64,000 nucleotides of DNA from Tetrahymena elliotti 4EA. Taxonomy: Eukaryota > Ciliophora > Oligohymenophorea > Hymenostomatida > Tetrahymenidae. Positions 25,003-38,761 of the stretch are shown here, piece after piece. A model generated the notes under the pieces. That model saw only the letters and a program-made list of their open reading frames with translations. It was not told where the DNA came from and did no database searches. Every line of letters begins with the position of its first letter. Position 1 is the first letter of the stretch. The position numbers were made by a program, and so were the translations under genes. Where the stretch lies: NCBI GenBank assembly GCA_000231825.2, contig JH720318.1, positions 638,539-702,538 of the forward strand, in the 5' to 3' direction.

Positions 25003-27564
25003 TTTTTAAAAAAATTGTATATAGTCATTTAAAGATCATTTAATTATCAAGTATAATTAATTATTAACTCTTACTCTTATTTTTATTTTTATTATCAATC
25101 GATATTTATTCAATCAAACAAAACTCACAATTTTTTTCAATAAATGCTACAAGAATTTGAAAAATTTTAGTAAATAAAAAAATTTATTTTTCTGTTTAAT
25201 ATTTTTTAAATTGTTAATTATTCATATTTTATATCAAATTATTTAATAAATTTAAATATTTTATCTATCCTCCAGCTTTCAATTTTATATATTGATAATC
25301 ACACTAAAATTTTAGTCAAAACAATATTTTTATTGATAATTTTAACTAGACATTCAAAAAAAGTGCATAATACATTATCCACATATCATTGCATATAAAA
25401 ATTATTAATTTATACTTTCTTGTAAAAGAGAGTGATTAAAGAGTAAGAAAATTTGTTATTCTAATTTTGGCTTTAGAGATTAATCAAGCTGTTTTTTTTA
25501 GATATATCACTACCTCATTTTGGAAGCTAATAATCTTGATTTATTTATATTTTTACTGAGTAGAAATTTAACTTAAAAGCAGTCAATAGAGCAATCAATT
25601 ATTGATCTATTTACAAACTAAAAGAATAAATGGATAGAATAAGGAGAGAAATTATATGAATTTATAAATTAAAATATCTCTTTGTTTCACATGGTATATT
25701 ACATTAATTTGATAAAAATTTACAATTAACAATTTTTTTGATAAATTTATTCCTACCAAAGCTTTAAGTGCTCTTTTTCACTTTGTAGCAAATGATACCC
25801 GAAAAATATTTTACTGATTGCTATGAAAAATACTTTTTTTTAGCTAAATGTTATTTATGTATTACTATTTTGATGGTTTTTAAGAATACTTTTAAACAAA
25901 ATATCCAAATATTTTATTAGTTTAACCATTTAAATTCCCTCTTTCTTAATTAGATCAAAAGTCTATTTAGATTTCTTTTTTTATTAATTTTACTGCTCAA
26001 AATTTCTAGAAGAAAATAAAAATGCTCCTATTATATTTAAATCAATAAAGGAAAATCACTCATTCAGAACCCCCTTTTTTTCAAAATTTATTTACAAACT
26101 TATATTCGATCATATTATCTTACTCTTTACAAATCAATTTATTTTTTGAAATTAATAAACCACAAAAAATTTTACTTTAGATTTTTTGAAAAGTTGTTTT
26201 CATTATTATCAATAAATTTCCAAGCAGTTTAAATGAATATATTTTTCAATGCAAAAAATTTATTTATTTTGATTTAAATTGTTTTGGAAAGAAACAGAAA
26301 AAGTGTATGTAATCCAAAAAATTAAAATATGAAAATGGAAGCATTTATTATTTTAATATGAACAAGATTTTAATTTGAAAATTCTATGTTAAAAACACCT
26401 CTAATTTTAAAATTCAAAATAACTTTTACTCATCTAGAAATATTTATGAACTTTTTCATTTTTAAATGAATTATAATTAAAGTTTTATAAAAGTAATATA
26501 AATAATTAAAGTAATCAAGAAACAAAATTGAATTTTTTAATATTTTGGATATATTTATTTGCTCATTTTTTTGATTGGAAATTGCTATTTGAATATTTAA
26601 ATGTACCTTCAAATGCATTATTTTTTTGAAAAGCTACTGTACTTTTAGATTTCCTCTTAAAAAGTTAATAAACTTTCAGAGATCTTTCAAAATAATTCTT
26701 CAGAAAAGTAGTGGTTGTTGATAGGTTTAGTTTATTGGAAAATAAATATAATTTTTTTATAGAAGAATAATATCTTTACAAGTAAGGGCAAAATATTTTT
26801 AAAAAATATATTTTTTTATTATAAAAAAATAAGTGAGAACTTTTGATTAATCAGAAATTTGCTTTTTATTTACTTCAAAAGTTGGGATTTAGTTTCTCAA
26901 CTTTTTGTATTTATTTATTTTTTAATAAAATTCTTAGTTACTGTAATTGAATAAATTGAAGTTTTATATCATTATTTTTGAAGAAATTGATTGAGAGGTT
27001 GATAAGTTAGAGTGGAAATTAATTACTTTTATGGATAAATTAAAAACAAAGAAGCATGTATTACCTTCTTAGGATTATGTAGCTTATCCAGAAATATATA
27101 TTATTAGTAGTAAGGATAAGAATCTGTTTTAATAAATTCTTGTAGAAAAGGTCGAGCACTTTCTAAATTAAATCTGTTGGCCAGAATTCATAAAAAATTA
27201 AAAAGTAATTAAACTTTTTGATATATTATCCACCTGTTTTTTTGTGACTATCTTAATAATTAATTTTTCGGGATGTAACAATCGATAACAAGGGAAAGAC
27301 TTGCAGAATGCTAGCTTCCTCTTGTTTTTAGAAGCTAGAAAAGAAAAATGTAAGAAAAAAAGTTTACAACCTAAACTAATAAGGTTTCTGGGTATTTTAA
27401 CTTTAAAATTTCTTCTGTAAATTATTTTTTATACTTAATTTTTAATAAAATAAATATCATAAATTTAAAAATATAAAAAGTAATTAAAAAATTCAATATT
27501 TTCTTAGGTTATACTAATCTCACAAAAAAGGTTTGTTATCAAGGCAATTACATTCTTATTTTAA
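25003..27564. other. intergenic between paralogs 3 and 4
   Basis: About 2.6 kb of AT-rich DNA without a convincing gene. A 62-codon minus frame at 26430-26618 looks like chance. A small imperfect hairpin (CTAGCTTC...GAAGCTAG) is visible near 27310-27345. Confidence 0.45.
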
Positions 27565-29145
27565 ATGAATCCCTTGGCTTTCCCTCATTTATCCAGAGCA
27601 CCTGAACAAACTTACTAAACTTAATTAATTAACTCCCAAATAGGATACTAGCCATTTCCATTGTACTACAATGTGATGGTCCCTGGGGTGTAATAAAACT
27701 ATCAACAATAGATAACTCTACCCTAAAATCTTAAAAGCATTCAAAATAACTCACAAAAATAAGTTATTCAGTAGTAATTTTTTTCACAGCTTATTCAATA
27801 ATAAAATGAATATCAATAAAAATTAAAAAATGTATAATCTTTAAATACAGTCTAATAAAGAGTTATCTTAATTAGTTAAATTTTGCAAATTTCACCTGAA
27901 GAGGTAGCCTAGATAATTTCAGATAACCTCTGCGTTTGTTGTAAAAATTGTCTAACTGAGAAAAATTTTTAGGAATCTAACTCAGAATCAATAGTTGATA
28001 AAGAAAAATTATATAATTTATCTACTACATAAATTTCTTCATAGTCATAAAAAGAGTTTCACTCTAATTTAGCAAATAACTAAATATAATAAGACAACAA
28101 GAACTAATTCGATTAATAGTCTTAAATTAATAGGCATCAAGACACCCTCTTTATTCAATTTGATAAAAACTAAAATAAATTTATAGAATAAAATGCATCA
28201 AAATCATACAGAACAACCATTTCAAACTAAATCAATCAAGCTTGCTTTGAAGGACTCAACGGATTTCAACAAGAAAGCTCTAATGAGTAGGAAAATGAAT
28301 CAGATTGTGATAAGGAAGATTCAAGTTCCAAACTAAATTTTTAATAAAATATAAATCACTTGAACAACTCCTGTAATGAAAAAGCATCTAGTAATTCAAC
28401 TTAGTCTTTTTATACCTAAATTAAAGTAGAACCAAAGGAAGGTATTGCCATGAAAGCTTAAGTAGAAGATGTTTCTATTTAAAATGATACAAATCCAGAG
28501 AAAAAACAAGCCCAGTACGCATTGTTGAAAAAACCAATATCAAAATAAAGTAAAGATATCTAAAGTTATAAAAAGAAATTGAACTCATCTGAAGTATAAT
28601 TCAGAGAGATTGATACACAACAATAACCAAATAGCACAAATTCACCCCTCTTATCAACTTCCCTACAATTACAAAAACCTTAATCATAAACTTCCAAAAT
28701 ATATTTAAACTAAAACTTATCATCATATAAAATTAACGAAATGAGTGAAAAATATGCAGCTCAAGTTTCTTATGATGAAAATGATGAGTAATCAAAGCAA
28801 AAAAAAGAATACCAAAATGACAGTAACTACACTAAAAACCTCCTGAAAGGCTTCAGAAGAGTAGTTATAAAAAATTATGGATCAAACCTAGAGTTTATTA
28901 CTGATTTTAAAAATTATTTTGATTCTTTTTCTTTGAATAATGAATTTATTTTAAAACTTTTTTCTGACTCACCTTATTCTGTTTATTTCTCTGAATTCCT
29001 ATAAACTGATCCCTCTTGGTGGATGAAAGAAGCTCGTATAAAAGACACTGATAACTAGCTTGAGTTTTTTGAAATATGCAAAAGACGTTAATTTTCTTTG
29101 ATCCGCACTAAGAGAAAAAAATTCATCCGTCCTAAATTAATTTGA
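27565..29145 (+). CDS. Q/N-rich protein with C-terminal NYTKN/WW domain, paralog 4
   Basis: Single frame of 526 codons. The N-terminal 110 residues are Gln/Pro/Tyr-rich. At about residues 112-130 sits a short Cys cluster (CVCCKNC) that the other three paralogs do not show. The middle is Ser/Glu/Asn/Lys-rich. The conserved domain starts at about residue 419 (DSNYTKNLLKGFRRV) and includes LNNEFILKLF, SPY, DPSWWMKEARI and IRTKRKKF, ending eight residues before the stop. Domain spacing is the same as in the other three copies, so they are tandem duplicates that have diverged outside the domain. The Cys cluster could bind a metal but is too short to call a zinc finger. Function unknown. Confidence 0.88.
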
Positions 29146-31811
29146 TTGACCAAAACAAATAAATAACTTTTTCAAATTTGAGCAAAAAAAATTTGAAGAA
29201 CACTAGCCAAAAATAGCAAAAATTTTAACTAATCTTTTCAATATTTAATGAGGTACTACTTACGACTAAAATATATTTTAAAAAATTAACTTATCTTCCT
29301 AATAACATAAAAACATTTTTAACTAATTATATTGTATATTGTCAAATGCTATATTACATATTATTCGTAATGTCTTTAATATTTTCTCACTTCTATTTAC
29401 TATCAAATCATCAAATTTCATTTTAAATATACTCACTTTTCTTCTTTTATGTTACTTATTAAAAAGTTCTATCCTCGTGCAAATATGATAGAAGAGTTTC
29501 TATGAATAGTTTGTATTTTTTACCATTATCATTCAAGATATTATAACAGAGGTTTGTTTAGTTTTTCAGATAGGTTATTGGACTTTGCTTAAACAGCTCA
29601 GTAATTATAAATTGTAAGAAACAATAGAAATAAATAAAGAATTTTAGATTTCTCTAAGAAAGTTGCTTACAATTTATTTAAAAAAATTAGATTTTTGATT
29701 TTTTTTTGATGTTTTAAAAATAATTACAGCTCAAAATGTATTTCAAACATAATTTATATTTTATTATCAAAACCACTCAATTACTTAAAATACATATATT
29801 AGAGCTTAAAAACATGGATTTCCTGGTTAAATCTCAAGAATAAGTAAAAAAATTAAAGGATTTTGCTTTAGTATAAAATTTTCCAAAAATAGATCGAGTA
29901 ATTTTTTCTTTTATTACTGGATTATTTTAGTTGATTGGTAATTGTCTACATGAAAAAGAAAGAAAGGATGAATATTTTTTCGAAATTTTTTAATTAAAAG
30001 AAGTAAGAAATTTAGATTGAATTGCATGTATCTTGATGTAAAATTTACACAAGCTCTTGTAATTCTTTTGTGTACTTTAATCCTGAAATTTCTGCGTAAG
30101 GTTCCTCATTTTGTAAATAAAATTAAATTCTTTTATTATTTTTTCAAATTGAGAGCAAAACTGAAATTTATCCTCATATTTTATAGTAAATTTTTAATGA
30201 TGTTATTTATCATTTTATTTTTGTAATTTCTTTTGTATCCCTAAATAATTTTTGTCAAAAAAAACTGTAAATTTAATAACATAAATTTTCTTACTTAAAA
30301 AAATCATCAAAAACATTTAGATTTCATTTAATAATCAAGATGCATATAAATTGTCTGTTTAAAAAATGAAAAAAAGCAATTGCTAAAAATATTAACTGCA
30401 TTAATAAATTAACTTATCACTAAATTACACAAATAAAACTATGATTAGTGCCTATTAAATTTATGTCTAAATGTATAATTTTAATTATCTAAATGAAGAT
30501 TAATTCAGTAATTTATACCATTCAAGCATTCTTTTCATTCTTTATGATTATTAAATTAAATTATAAATTAATTAGTTTTTGTAGCACTACATATGTTTTA
30601 GTAAAAAAGTTCCAGTTAATGATAATTTTTTTCTATACAAAAGATAGAGAGTAGCCACTTGAATTTAGATTAGTTTTGTCATTATACAGATTAACTTTTA
30701 ACCTTACAATTAGAAAGTTATAAGTTATAAATAAAAAGATAATTTATTATTTTTAGGTTTAAAGAAGTTACCAAAATTCTTTTAAAAATAATAAGAATAA
30801 TATAAGGTTTTGTCCTTATTTATTGTAATACAAGTAGTGATAAAATTTTTTTGTGTGCTTACCAAAAAGATTTGCATATTATTATTTTTTTAAAATACAA
30901 GAAATTAAGCAAAAACATTTGATATGATTGATTGAAATTTCATCTTTAAAATCTATAGCAGCAAGGCAAATAATAAAAATAAGTTAGAAAAATTATAAAT
31001 TTATCAAGTAAAAATCTTATCTATATATATGCTGATAATATAAAAATAATATCTTGTTATCCATTTAATTAACTATTATAATAAATATTAACTTTATAAT
31101 ATGTTTAAAAATACTAGAAGAAATTTGTCTTAATAAAAACTTTTGGATTATAGAAAAAGAAATTTTTACGATTAATATTTTTTAACTGCTCTTACAAGCT
31201 CCTCACTTTTATTTGAATTCCAATCACTTCACAATATTTTCTGAATGAAAGCTAGTTATTTATTTCGACAATAATTTACTAAAATTTCTTAAAAATTAAT
31301 AAAATTTGGTATCAAAACACTAATATGTCCTTTAAAATTATTTCATAAATTACTCAATAAAACCATTAAACTCAAATAAAGAGATCAATTTAAATAATTA
31401 ATTGAATATAATGGAACAATCTTGCAATTTTTTTTGTCTTTTGATTTATAAAATAGCTAAATCAAAACAATAATAATTTTTAAAGATAAATAAGCATGAA
31501 AAAATAAGATAGCATTTGTGAGAATAAATAAAATTTTTAAGATGTTTTTGCTTTGTATTTTATTGTTAATTAATGAATTGTTTTTGATTTATCGAAAGTC
31601 AGTAGATGAGAAATAAAAATAAAAATTTAATATATGAAATCTACATAAACACAATAACAAATATGGATAGATTTGATTATATATTTTTAAAAGCTAAAGT
31701 AGTAGACTATCTTAAATACATATCAATTTTTGAATAAACCTTAAATTATTTACATATCTTGATTATAAAATGTTTAAAAAATTAAAACAAACGAGATTAA
31801 AAAGTATTCAT
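29146..31811. other. intergenic, no gene supported
   Basis: About 2.7 kb of AT-rich sequence between paralog 4 and the end of the minus-strand coiled-coil gene. A 69-codon hydrophobic frame at 30017-30226 has no start context or homology that I can see and is left out. Confidence 0.45.
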
Positions 31812-33952
31812 TCATTCTAAGTTTTCTTTTTGGTTTTTTTAATGTTATTTTTATATTTTAACTATTTTTGAAAAGGATTTTAATTGTTTCAGAATGCTTT
31901 CTAACTCTTTTTCTTTTTTTATAATTTAAAAATATGATTAAATTATTTCATGAATTTTTTTACATTCTTTTTTTGGTATGTCTAACTGAAGAGCGTCTTT
32001 AGATGATTTCCTTTTTTATTTATTGACATTTGAAAAATTTGCAATATGGTAGCTTCTTTATTATTTATGTATAGTTTATATTTGTGATTTATTTGGCGTT
32101 TTTGTTGTTTTAGGTGTTTTGCAAACTTATTCTAATTCTACTTATTCCTGCAGCAATTATTTATTCATTTTAGTTAGCATTTCTTTGTTTTCCTTTTATT
32201 CTTATTCAAATTGTTTATCAAGTGCTCTTAACTGCTTGAGAATAGGTGAATTCTATTCTAACTTTTTAATCAAAGAATAATCGCTAATTGGTAGATGTGA
32301 GACAGGGCTTTAATATGAATTTTTGTAAATTTTTTTGATAGGAGTTATACTCCTTTGAATATTATTCTCTTACTACTAGTATTATTGTTATCTCGGAGAT
32401 TATTCTTTTCTTGATTACAGACTAATAATTTTATTAATAAATTAATTTTATTTTAAAATAATTTTTAATTTTTACTTTGAGATAGGCATTAGGGATGATT
32501 TATTAGAATTAAATATTTCTTATTAATTTTTTTAAGGAGTATATATAATTGAAGATTATTATTATTTTATTTACTTTAATTTATCGTGGTTTTATTAAAA
32601 ACTAGGCTTTAATAGATTTTCTTATAAATTATGATGTATACTTTAACGCTTAGAGAAATTTTAAAAATTATTTTTTTCATCTTGGCTACTCAAAATTCCT
32701 TTTAACGAATCAGTTGCTTAAATCTCGATAATTGGACTTTAAACAATATGTCTTTGTTTTCGAAGATATTATTTAGGAGATTTATCTAATTTATTCAAAT
32801 TAGAATTTTTTTATAAAAGATTTACAAGAGGTTAATTCTAATTTTGCTTAAATTCGATCTCACTAAATTCATTTATAAATTTTTAATTTCTTGCTTATTT
32901 TAAGTCTTCAAATTATTTATTGTCTATAGATTCACTAGATTCACCATATTATTATTGATCAATATTCATGTAATTATCATCATCATTATCATCTTAAATG
33001 GCTTTTTATTCTAGTTCTTCAATATTCTATGAAGTTCTTTCCATTTACCTTTATTTTAATTAATTCACCTTCAGCTGTTAAAGACTTTCGATACTATTTC
33101 TGTACTACTCTTATTAAATTAAGTAGGCTTAATTTTAGTATTTTAAGAAGGGAGAGGCAAGCTGAGATTTTGATTTTATTGGATTCATGGCTTTTAAATT
33201 CATTTGGGGAGTGCTTTAGTTATCATAAAAAGAAACTTGCCTAGTTTTTGGTTTTTTAGTATTTATGGGTTATGGCTCTTCATCATTATAGTGTTCTTTG
33301 AAGTATTAATAATTGTCAAAAGATTTTTAGAGATTTCGATGAGGAATATATTGAGATACTTACTCATCAAATAAGGTCTTTTTTACAAACAAATTTTCTG
33401 TTTAATCAATAAGTAAATTTTGGTTCCTCTGTGAGACTGATTTATTTCTTTTTTATCTCTACTCACTTTGGAGGGAATTAAAATATCTATTATCATTCAG
33501 CTATGGTAAATAAAATTCTTTTTCATCATTAGATTCTTTTTCTTCATCCAAAAACCTTTTTAATGTTAAGTTATGCTTACATTAAGAATATGAATTTGTA
33601 TTTTTTACCTTTTTTTGACACTATAATTTATTTTATTGTTTTTTCTACCATTAATTTATATTCTTCCATAGGGGGCTAACTCATTTTTTTACTCCTCATC
33701 ATAATCTGAATCTATTTGTGTTTAGCATTTCCTCTAATTCCTGATTTTTAATCAACATCATCATGAACGAATAAGAGATATAAATATATGATTAATAGTA
33801 GAAAGGAAAATTATTTTTAATTACTTTTCAGCCTATTTCTAATCTATACTTGAATAATCTATTAATTTAAAATAATTGAAAATATTTAAAGCATTAGTTT
33901 GAGAAAGGTTTTTACTTTGCATAATATTCTGAGTATAGACTTGTTTTAACAT
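31812..33952 (-). CDS. Q/K/N-rich coiled-coil-like hypothetical protein
   Basis: Minus-strand model with exons 33952-33825, 33740-33609, 33555-32476 and 32421-31812; introns of 84, 53 and 54 bp. The first two introns are demanded by frame; the third (GTAAAAATT...TTATTAG) is a multiple of three and inferred from its pure AT composition. The product is about 649 residues. An acidic N-terminal segment (DSDYDEEQKNE) is followed by long Gln/Lys/Asn/Ser-rich sequence. A heptad-like stretch (LRALDKQFEQEQKENKEML) sits near the C-terminus, then a Thr/Lys/Pro patch (CKTPKTTKTPNKS) and a helical end. No known domain is recognised. Start could also be the ATG at 33922. A structural or cytoskeletal role would be a guess. 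Confidence 0.72.
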
Positions 33953-34709
33953 AATTATGATAATTGACTTTTTTAATTACCTTATTTACCATGCAATATT
34001 TATATTGATATTTAATTATCATCTGTTAATAAACTTTATTAATTAAAGCTAAATTGATCTCTTTGAGAGTATTATAAAACCTAACAAAAAAAAAATATTT
34101 AAGTAAATCATTAAAGTAACCTATATTTACAAAGTAATTATTTTTTTTTACTTAAAAAATTAAGATCTATATTTTATTTTTTAACAAAATAATAAATTTA
34201 AAAATATGTTACCGTTAGCAATGAAAAAAAAATCATTTAATTTTCTTTTATTTTAATCAAATTAATTTCACTTAGCATGTTTCGCTCATTTCAGATGAAT
34301 TTTTTTTTTTTGAGAAAAATATTTATATTGAATGAAAATATTCAAATACCAAGCAAATACTTATTTAACTTTTGTGTTTCAGAAATAGCTGACTGACATA
34401 TAACTTAAATTCAGATAGAAATAGTATTATTTATAATTTCATTTATTTTTTTATTGTGTTAATGTTTAAATTTTGTTATTTTAAATAATTTGTCATTGAA
34501 ATACAATTTTTATTTCAAAAATTAATTCTTCAAAGTTCTCTTAAACGACTCAAATTTTACACTGATTTATAAATCTTAAAAAAATAGCGATTATCATAAT
34601 TATCAAAAAAATAGGATCTGAAAAATATTTTTTCAATTTTCTAATAAAAAACATAAAGCTTGATAATTATAATTAGTGGAAATATAAAAGTTAGCACATA
34701 TTTAGGTGA
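33953..34709. other. divergent promoter region
   Basis: About 750 bp of AT-rich DNA between two divergently transcribed genes, presumably containing both promoters. No motif could be identified. Confidence 0.5.
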
Positions 34710-37700
34710 ATGAGCTAAGCTGAAGAATTTTAGTTTCTAAATGGAGGTATTTCGAAAACTTTAAGCAAAAATAAGATTTAATTTTTTCACAACTTCATAT
34801 TTCTCAATTAATTCTGAATAAATATGTCTTATATTTTATGCTAATTTGATATTTAAATAATTAGAAAAAATAATTTTCTCCTATGAAGGAAAAGAAGAAG
34901 CAGTTGAATTAAAAAGCTTATCAGAATCTGGGTTAATAAGAGAAATTCTCATACAACACCCACCAATCTCTCCATAAAATGTACTTATTTTAACTTATGC
35001 AAATGTAAGTCTAATTATATAATTAATTTAAGCCATTAACAGTAACTCTACCAAAGTGGGTCAACTAAGAGGTTTTTGGAGTATTTAATGATTATATTAG
35101 AAAGAAGAATTTAAATACATGGACTGACCGCTCCTTATAATTGACAGATTAGACTCTTCAAAGATTATTGTGGTAATTATATTTTTAATACTAACTTAAA
35201 AAAAGATGTAGATAAATCTAAAAATAAAAGAAGATTAAAATAAATGAATAACAATCATAAAATTTTTGTTAATATAGCGAATAATATAGAATTTAACATT
35301 TATTTAATGAAAAAGGATGGGAGACTACTTTTAAATTGATGATTTCTAGTATAAATGTATAACAGATGTGTTGATACCCAGAATTAGGGTGAATAATTGT
35401 TTACTATTCTTGAATGAAGCATTTAAGAAACTAAAAGCTTGTGAAGATAGCTGCGACATATGGTACATGCTATTAAATACAGGGATGAATTTTACAGCTA
35501 AAAATCTTATTCACATTTTCAAAAATAACCCTTAGGAACTAAATAAAATAAACAATAAAATAATGGAAGAAATAATAGAGAGATCACTGAAGTATTTTAA
35601 GAAGAAACAAAATTTTGATTATAAAGATATGGTGGACGTTATTCTTTACATACGAAATGTTTAAGATTGCTTTGAATTACTTTTTGTTTAAAGAAAAAAT
35701 ATAATAAATAGACGTATAAATTGTAAATACTTTTTTTTTTCATGATTATATTATTTTTAACTGATTTTTATTTTGTAAGATTAAAATCATCCTAGTATTA
35801 GCTGGAAACTTTCTAATATCAGTTCTATAATCAATAAAGAAACTAATCCTTTTAAATTCAATGAATACCAATGGAAATTAGTAGCTAAAATGGAAGATGA
35901 TAAAGTTACTGGAAAAATTTTAAGAATTTACTTGAAACTAGAGAATAGTATCTAAAGTAGCTCTACTAATAATTAATAGGGAGGATCTAAATCCCGTCAT
36001 AAAGCAATTGAATAAGAATCTAATAATGCTGCCGCTAATCATGATAATGACCCTTCAAAAGATCCTTTCAAAAAAATTATAGCAATTTACTTTTTATTAA
36101 AATTAAATGATAAGGAATATTCTACAAGCTTTAATATCAAACACATAATTATTGAAAGAGCGCCTTAAATACTTTTATGTGAGTTTGAAGGGTAATAATT
36201 GAAGTCGTTTGAAAATAAAAAGCTAGAATTCACTGTCTATTTGAATACAGATTACATTTATTCTCTTTTGTTAAATTATATTGCAAAGTCTATTGAATCA
36301 TTTACTAGCAACCCCAATTTTAACATGATGTCAGAGGATGACATTGTTGCTATAATTAAATCATTACCTCTTACTTCAACTCATCAAGAAAGAGCTTTCT
36401 AGATAGCTCAGGTTATAGGTAATATAAATAATTTGCAATAATATTTATTTTATTTTCATTTTTTTGTAACCAAATAGTCTCTTAGCAAAATAATCCAATT
36501 ACAAATATTGTAGAACTTTTTAAGGCCATTGATTACAATTCAATATCTCTTTAGAGCTTAAACAACTTCTAAAATCAGAAGAAATTCAGAATAACACCTG
36601 AACTTAAGAAATTTATGGATGCTGAAGTCAACAAAAAAGTAAATGGAGGATCTTCAAGTAAATAATAAATTTCTTCTTCATCTAATATAAATCTTGATTG
36701 TAAGAAAGATTTATTAGTAGTAATTAAAATTTATTCAAATTCATCATTTTAAAAAAGCCACATCAATGAGAGATTAAAGTAGCCCAGAAATTTTCTAGAA
36801 CCCAAATACATTCGAAATATAAAAGAGAGACACTGAAGGACCTGCTGATTCAGATGGGTTTACATTTAACAGACCTGAAAATGTAATTAAACATAAAGTT
36901 TTCTAATATTAACTTAATATATTTAAATTTCAAAAGAATTTCAGATAGTATATGCAAAGAAACGATTCTCAAGATATTCGTAAAAAAACTTTAAGTCAAG
37001 ATTAGTTTGGCATAAGAAGAAATATTAGTGAAGATCAGAACTCAAATTTGTATAATTTTTCATAAACTCCCTCAGGTTTTGGATTTGGACAAGAAAGATC
37101 AGGTTCTCAATAAGACATGCCTATAAATAAACTTGACAAACTCAAGAAAACTTCATCAACAAATAATTGTAATTAAAAGTTTAAATGATAAAAAAATAAT
37201 TTACTTTTTCAAAAAGCTGTTCCTGAAAGCCTTGGATCTCCTTTTCCACCATCATACACTATGGGATCTGATAATAAATCAATGTCATCTTAGCTATGTA
37301 AAATTAATTAAGAAACAAATACATCTAAAAATATTCTCAATTAAAAGAAAACAGTAACTTTAACAGTAGCTAAAAAATGTAATTACTTGGCTCTCCCAGC
37401 GTGAATGTTTAAAACAATAAAATAGGTCCTTTTATTTAGCCAAGCATCCAAAATTAAAATCAAATAAGCTAGTAGAATAATTCGATGAATTTCTTAAAAA
37501 GTCCTTAACAATAATCAGTCCAGACTAATAATAACACTCATGGTTCACCTCAAATGTCTCACTTAATTGGATCATAAAACGGGATAACTGGATCAGCTTT
37601 TAAATAAAACCCACCTTAACCTCCTCACAGACCATCTTCATCTCAGCAATAAACTTTAGACTAAAATCCTCTAAACTTTGAGAAGGAAAATAGAAAAAGA

Positions 37701-37784
37701 TAGCTATTTAATGATCTTGACCTCAAGAAATATGTTTTAAATTAGAACTTATTGAATGAGCTTTAAGACATTTCTATTTTTTGA
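34710..37784 (+). CDS. Skp1/BTB-like and MATH-like protein with Q/N/S-rich tail
   Basis: Ten exons: 34710-34746, 34865-34980, 35033-35172, 35316-35722, 35780-36418, 36478-36699, 36758-36882, 36937-37168, 37217-37297, 37348-37784; every junction keeps phase and the total is 811 residues. Residues about 10-110 read like a Skp1/BTB fold: KIIFSYEGKEEAVELKSL, then NPLTVTLPKWVNQEVFGVFNDYI, then the helix pair ending WMGDYFQIDDFQYKCITDVL. A helical region (about 110-230) follows, like the helices after a BTB domain. The next part (PSISWKLSNISS... FNEYQWKLVAKM... ILRIYLKL) resembles a MATH/TRAF-type beta fold. The last 350 residues are Ser/Gln/Asn/Pro-rich and disordered-looking. By family knowledge such proteins are adaptors for cullin ubiquitin ligases; that role is inference here. 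The 4th intron donor could be nine bases earlier. Confidence 0.78.
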
Positions 37785-38761
37785 GAAAAATAAATGTTCT
37801 AAAAGAATTAATTAAATTAATAAATGCATTCATTAAAAAATAAAGATACTATTAAATGTTTCAGAAAGATAGATAGATTCAAAAAATTATCTTTTACTTT
37901 TTTATTATTTATTCAATTCAGCTTATTGATTCTCATGATTTCAATCAATACCCTATCAAAAATTCTAATTTTTAACTTGTTTTTAGATAGAATATTAGTT
38001 TGAAAATAAAATTTATTAAATGTCTTTAGATTTTTAGCAACTCATTTTTGACACAAAGAATAATTTATCAAAATTTTATTATTTTCATCAACCATTTTAA
38101 AATAATTTTTATTGCTCTGTTCATCAAAAAAACAATCTTTAAATACCCTATTTATCTCTAAAAAATGCAAAAACAACAGTGACATTTTGAAGGATTCTGA
38201 AACATTTTTATTCGAGCACTTCATGATTTTAAAATAATCTATTTATCTCGTATGAGGTAGTTAAAAAAATTGTTAATTAAATAAATTTACATAAATATTA
38301 AATACAAATTTGATAAAATAATAAACATATGCTAATCAATAAATGGTTGAATTTTAAATTTATTCTGTTAATAAGCAAAAATAATTCAAGCAAATATTTT
38401 AATTTTAAACTTTCAAAATAAAGAAGATAGCATTTAGATTATTTTAATGTAAAAAAGAGAGAAAGCTTTGATTACAAATAATCAAATTATTTAATATAAT
38501 CATTTATAAATTATTAAAGATATATGTCAATCGATCAATCAAAAAATTATGTTTTGTTTTTTTCATATGTGAAAGCAGATAATTTGAATCTTCAAAACAA
38601 ATTATTTGAAAAATATAAACAAATCTTTGTTGCAATAAATAAATAAAATATAATTACTATAGCAGCAAAAATAAGTTTATCAAGTTTATAAGTATTTCAG
38701 TTCACATTATCACCAAAGACATCAAGAACTTAAAAAATAAAAATATAATATCTTTAAAGAA
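37785..38761. other. intergenic with one tiny minus-strand frame
   Basis: AT-rich spacer. It contains a minus-strand frame at 38042-38224 (60 residues, starting MKCSNKNVSES) that is open in both the standard and ciliate codes. It has no recognisable features and could be a chance frame or a small unknown gene. Confidence 0.35.
38042..38224 (-). CDS. possible tiny hypothetical protein
   Basis: A 60-residue frame from ATG 38224 to TGA, containing no TAA or TAG, which is slightly unusual for random AT-rich DNA. Composition (Lys, Asn, Phe, Ser, four Cys) could be coding. No signal peptide, membrane segment or family is evident. Confidence 0.2.
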   Translation of the reverse strand: MKCSNKNVSESFKMSLLFLHFLEINRVFKDCFFDEQSNKNYFKMVDENNKILINYSLCQK

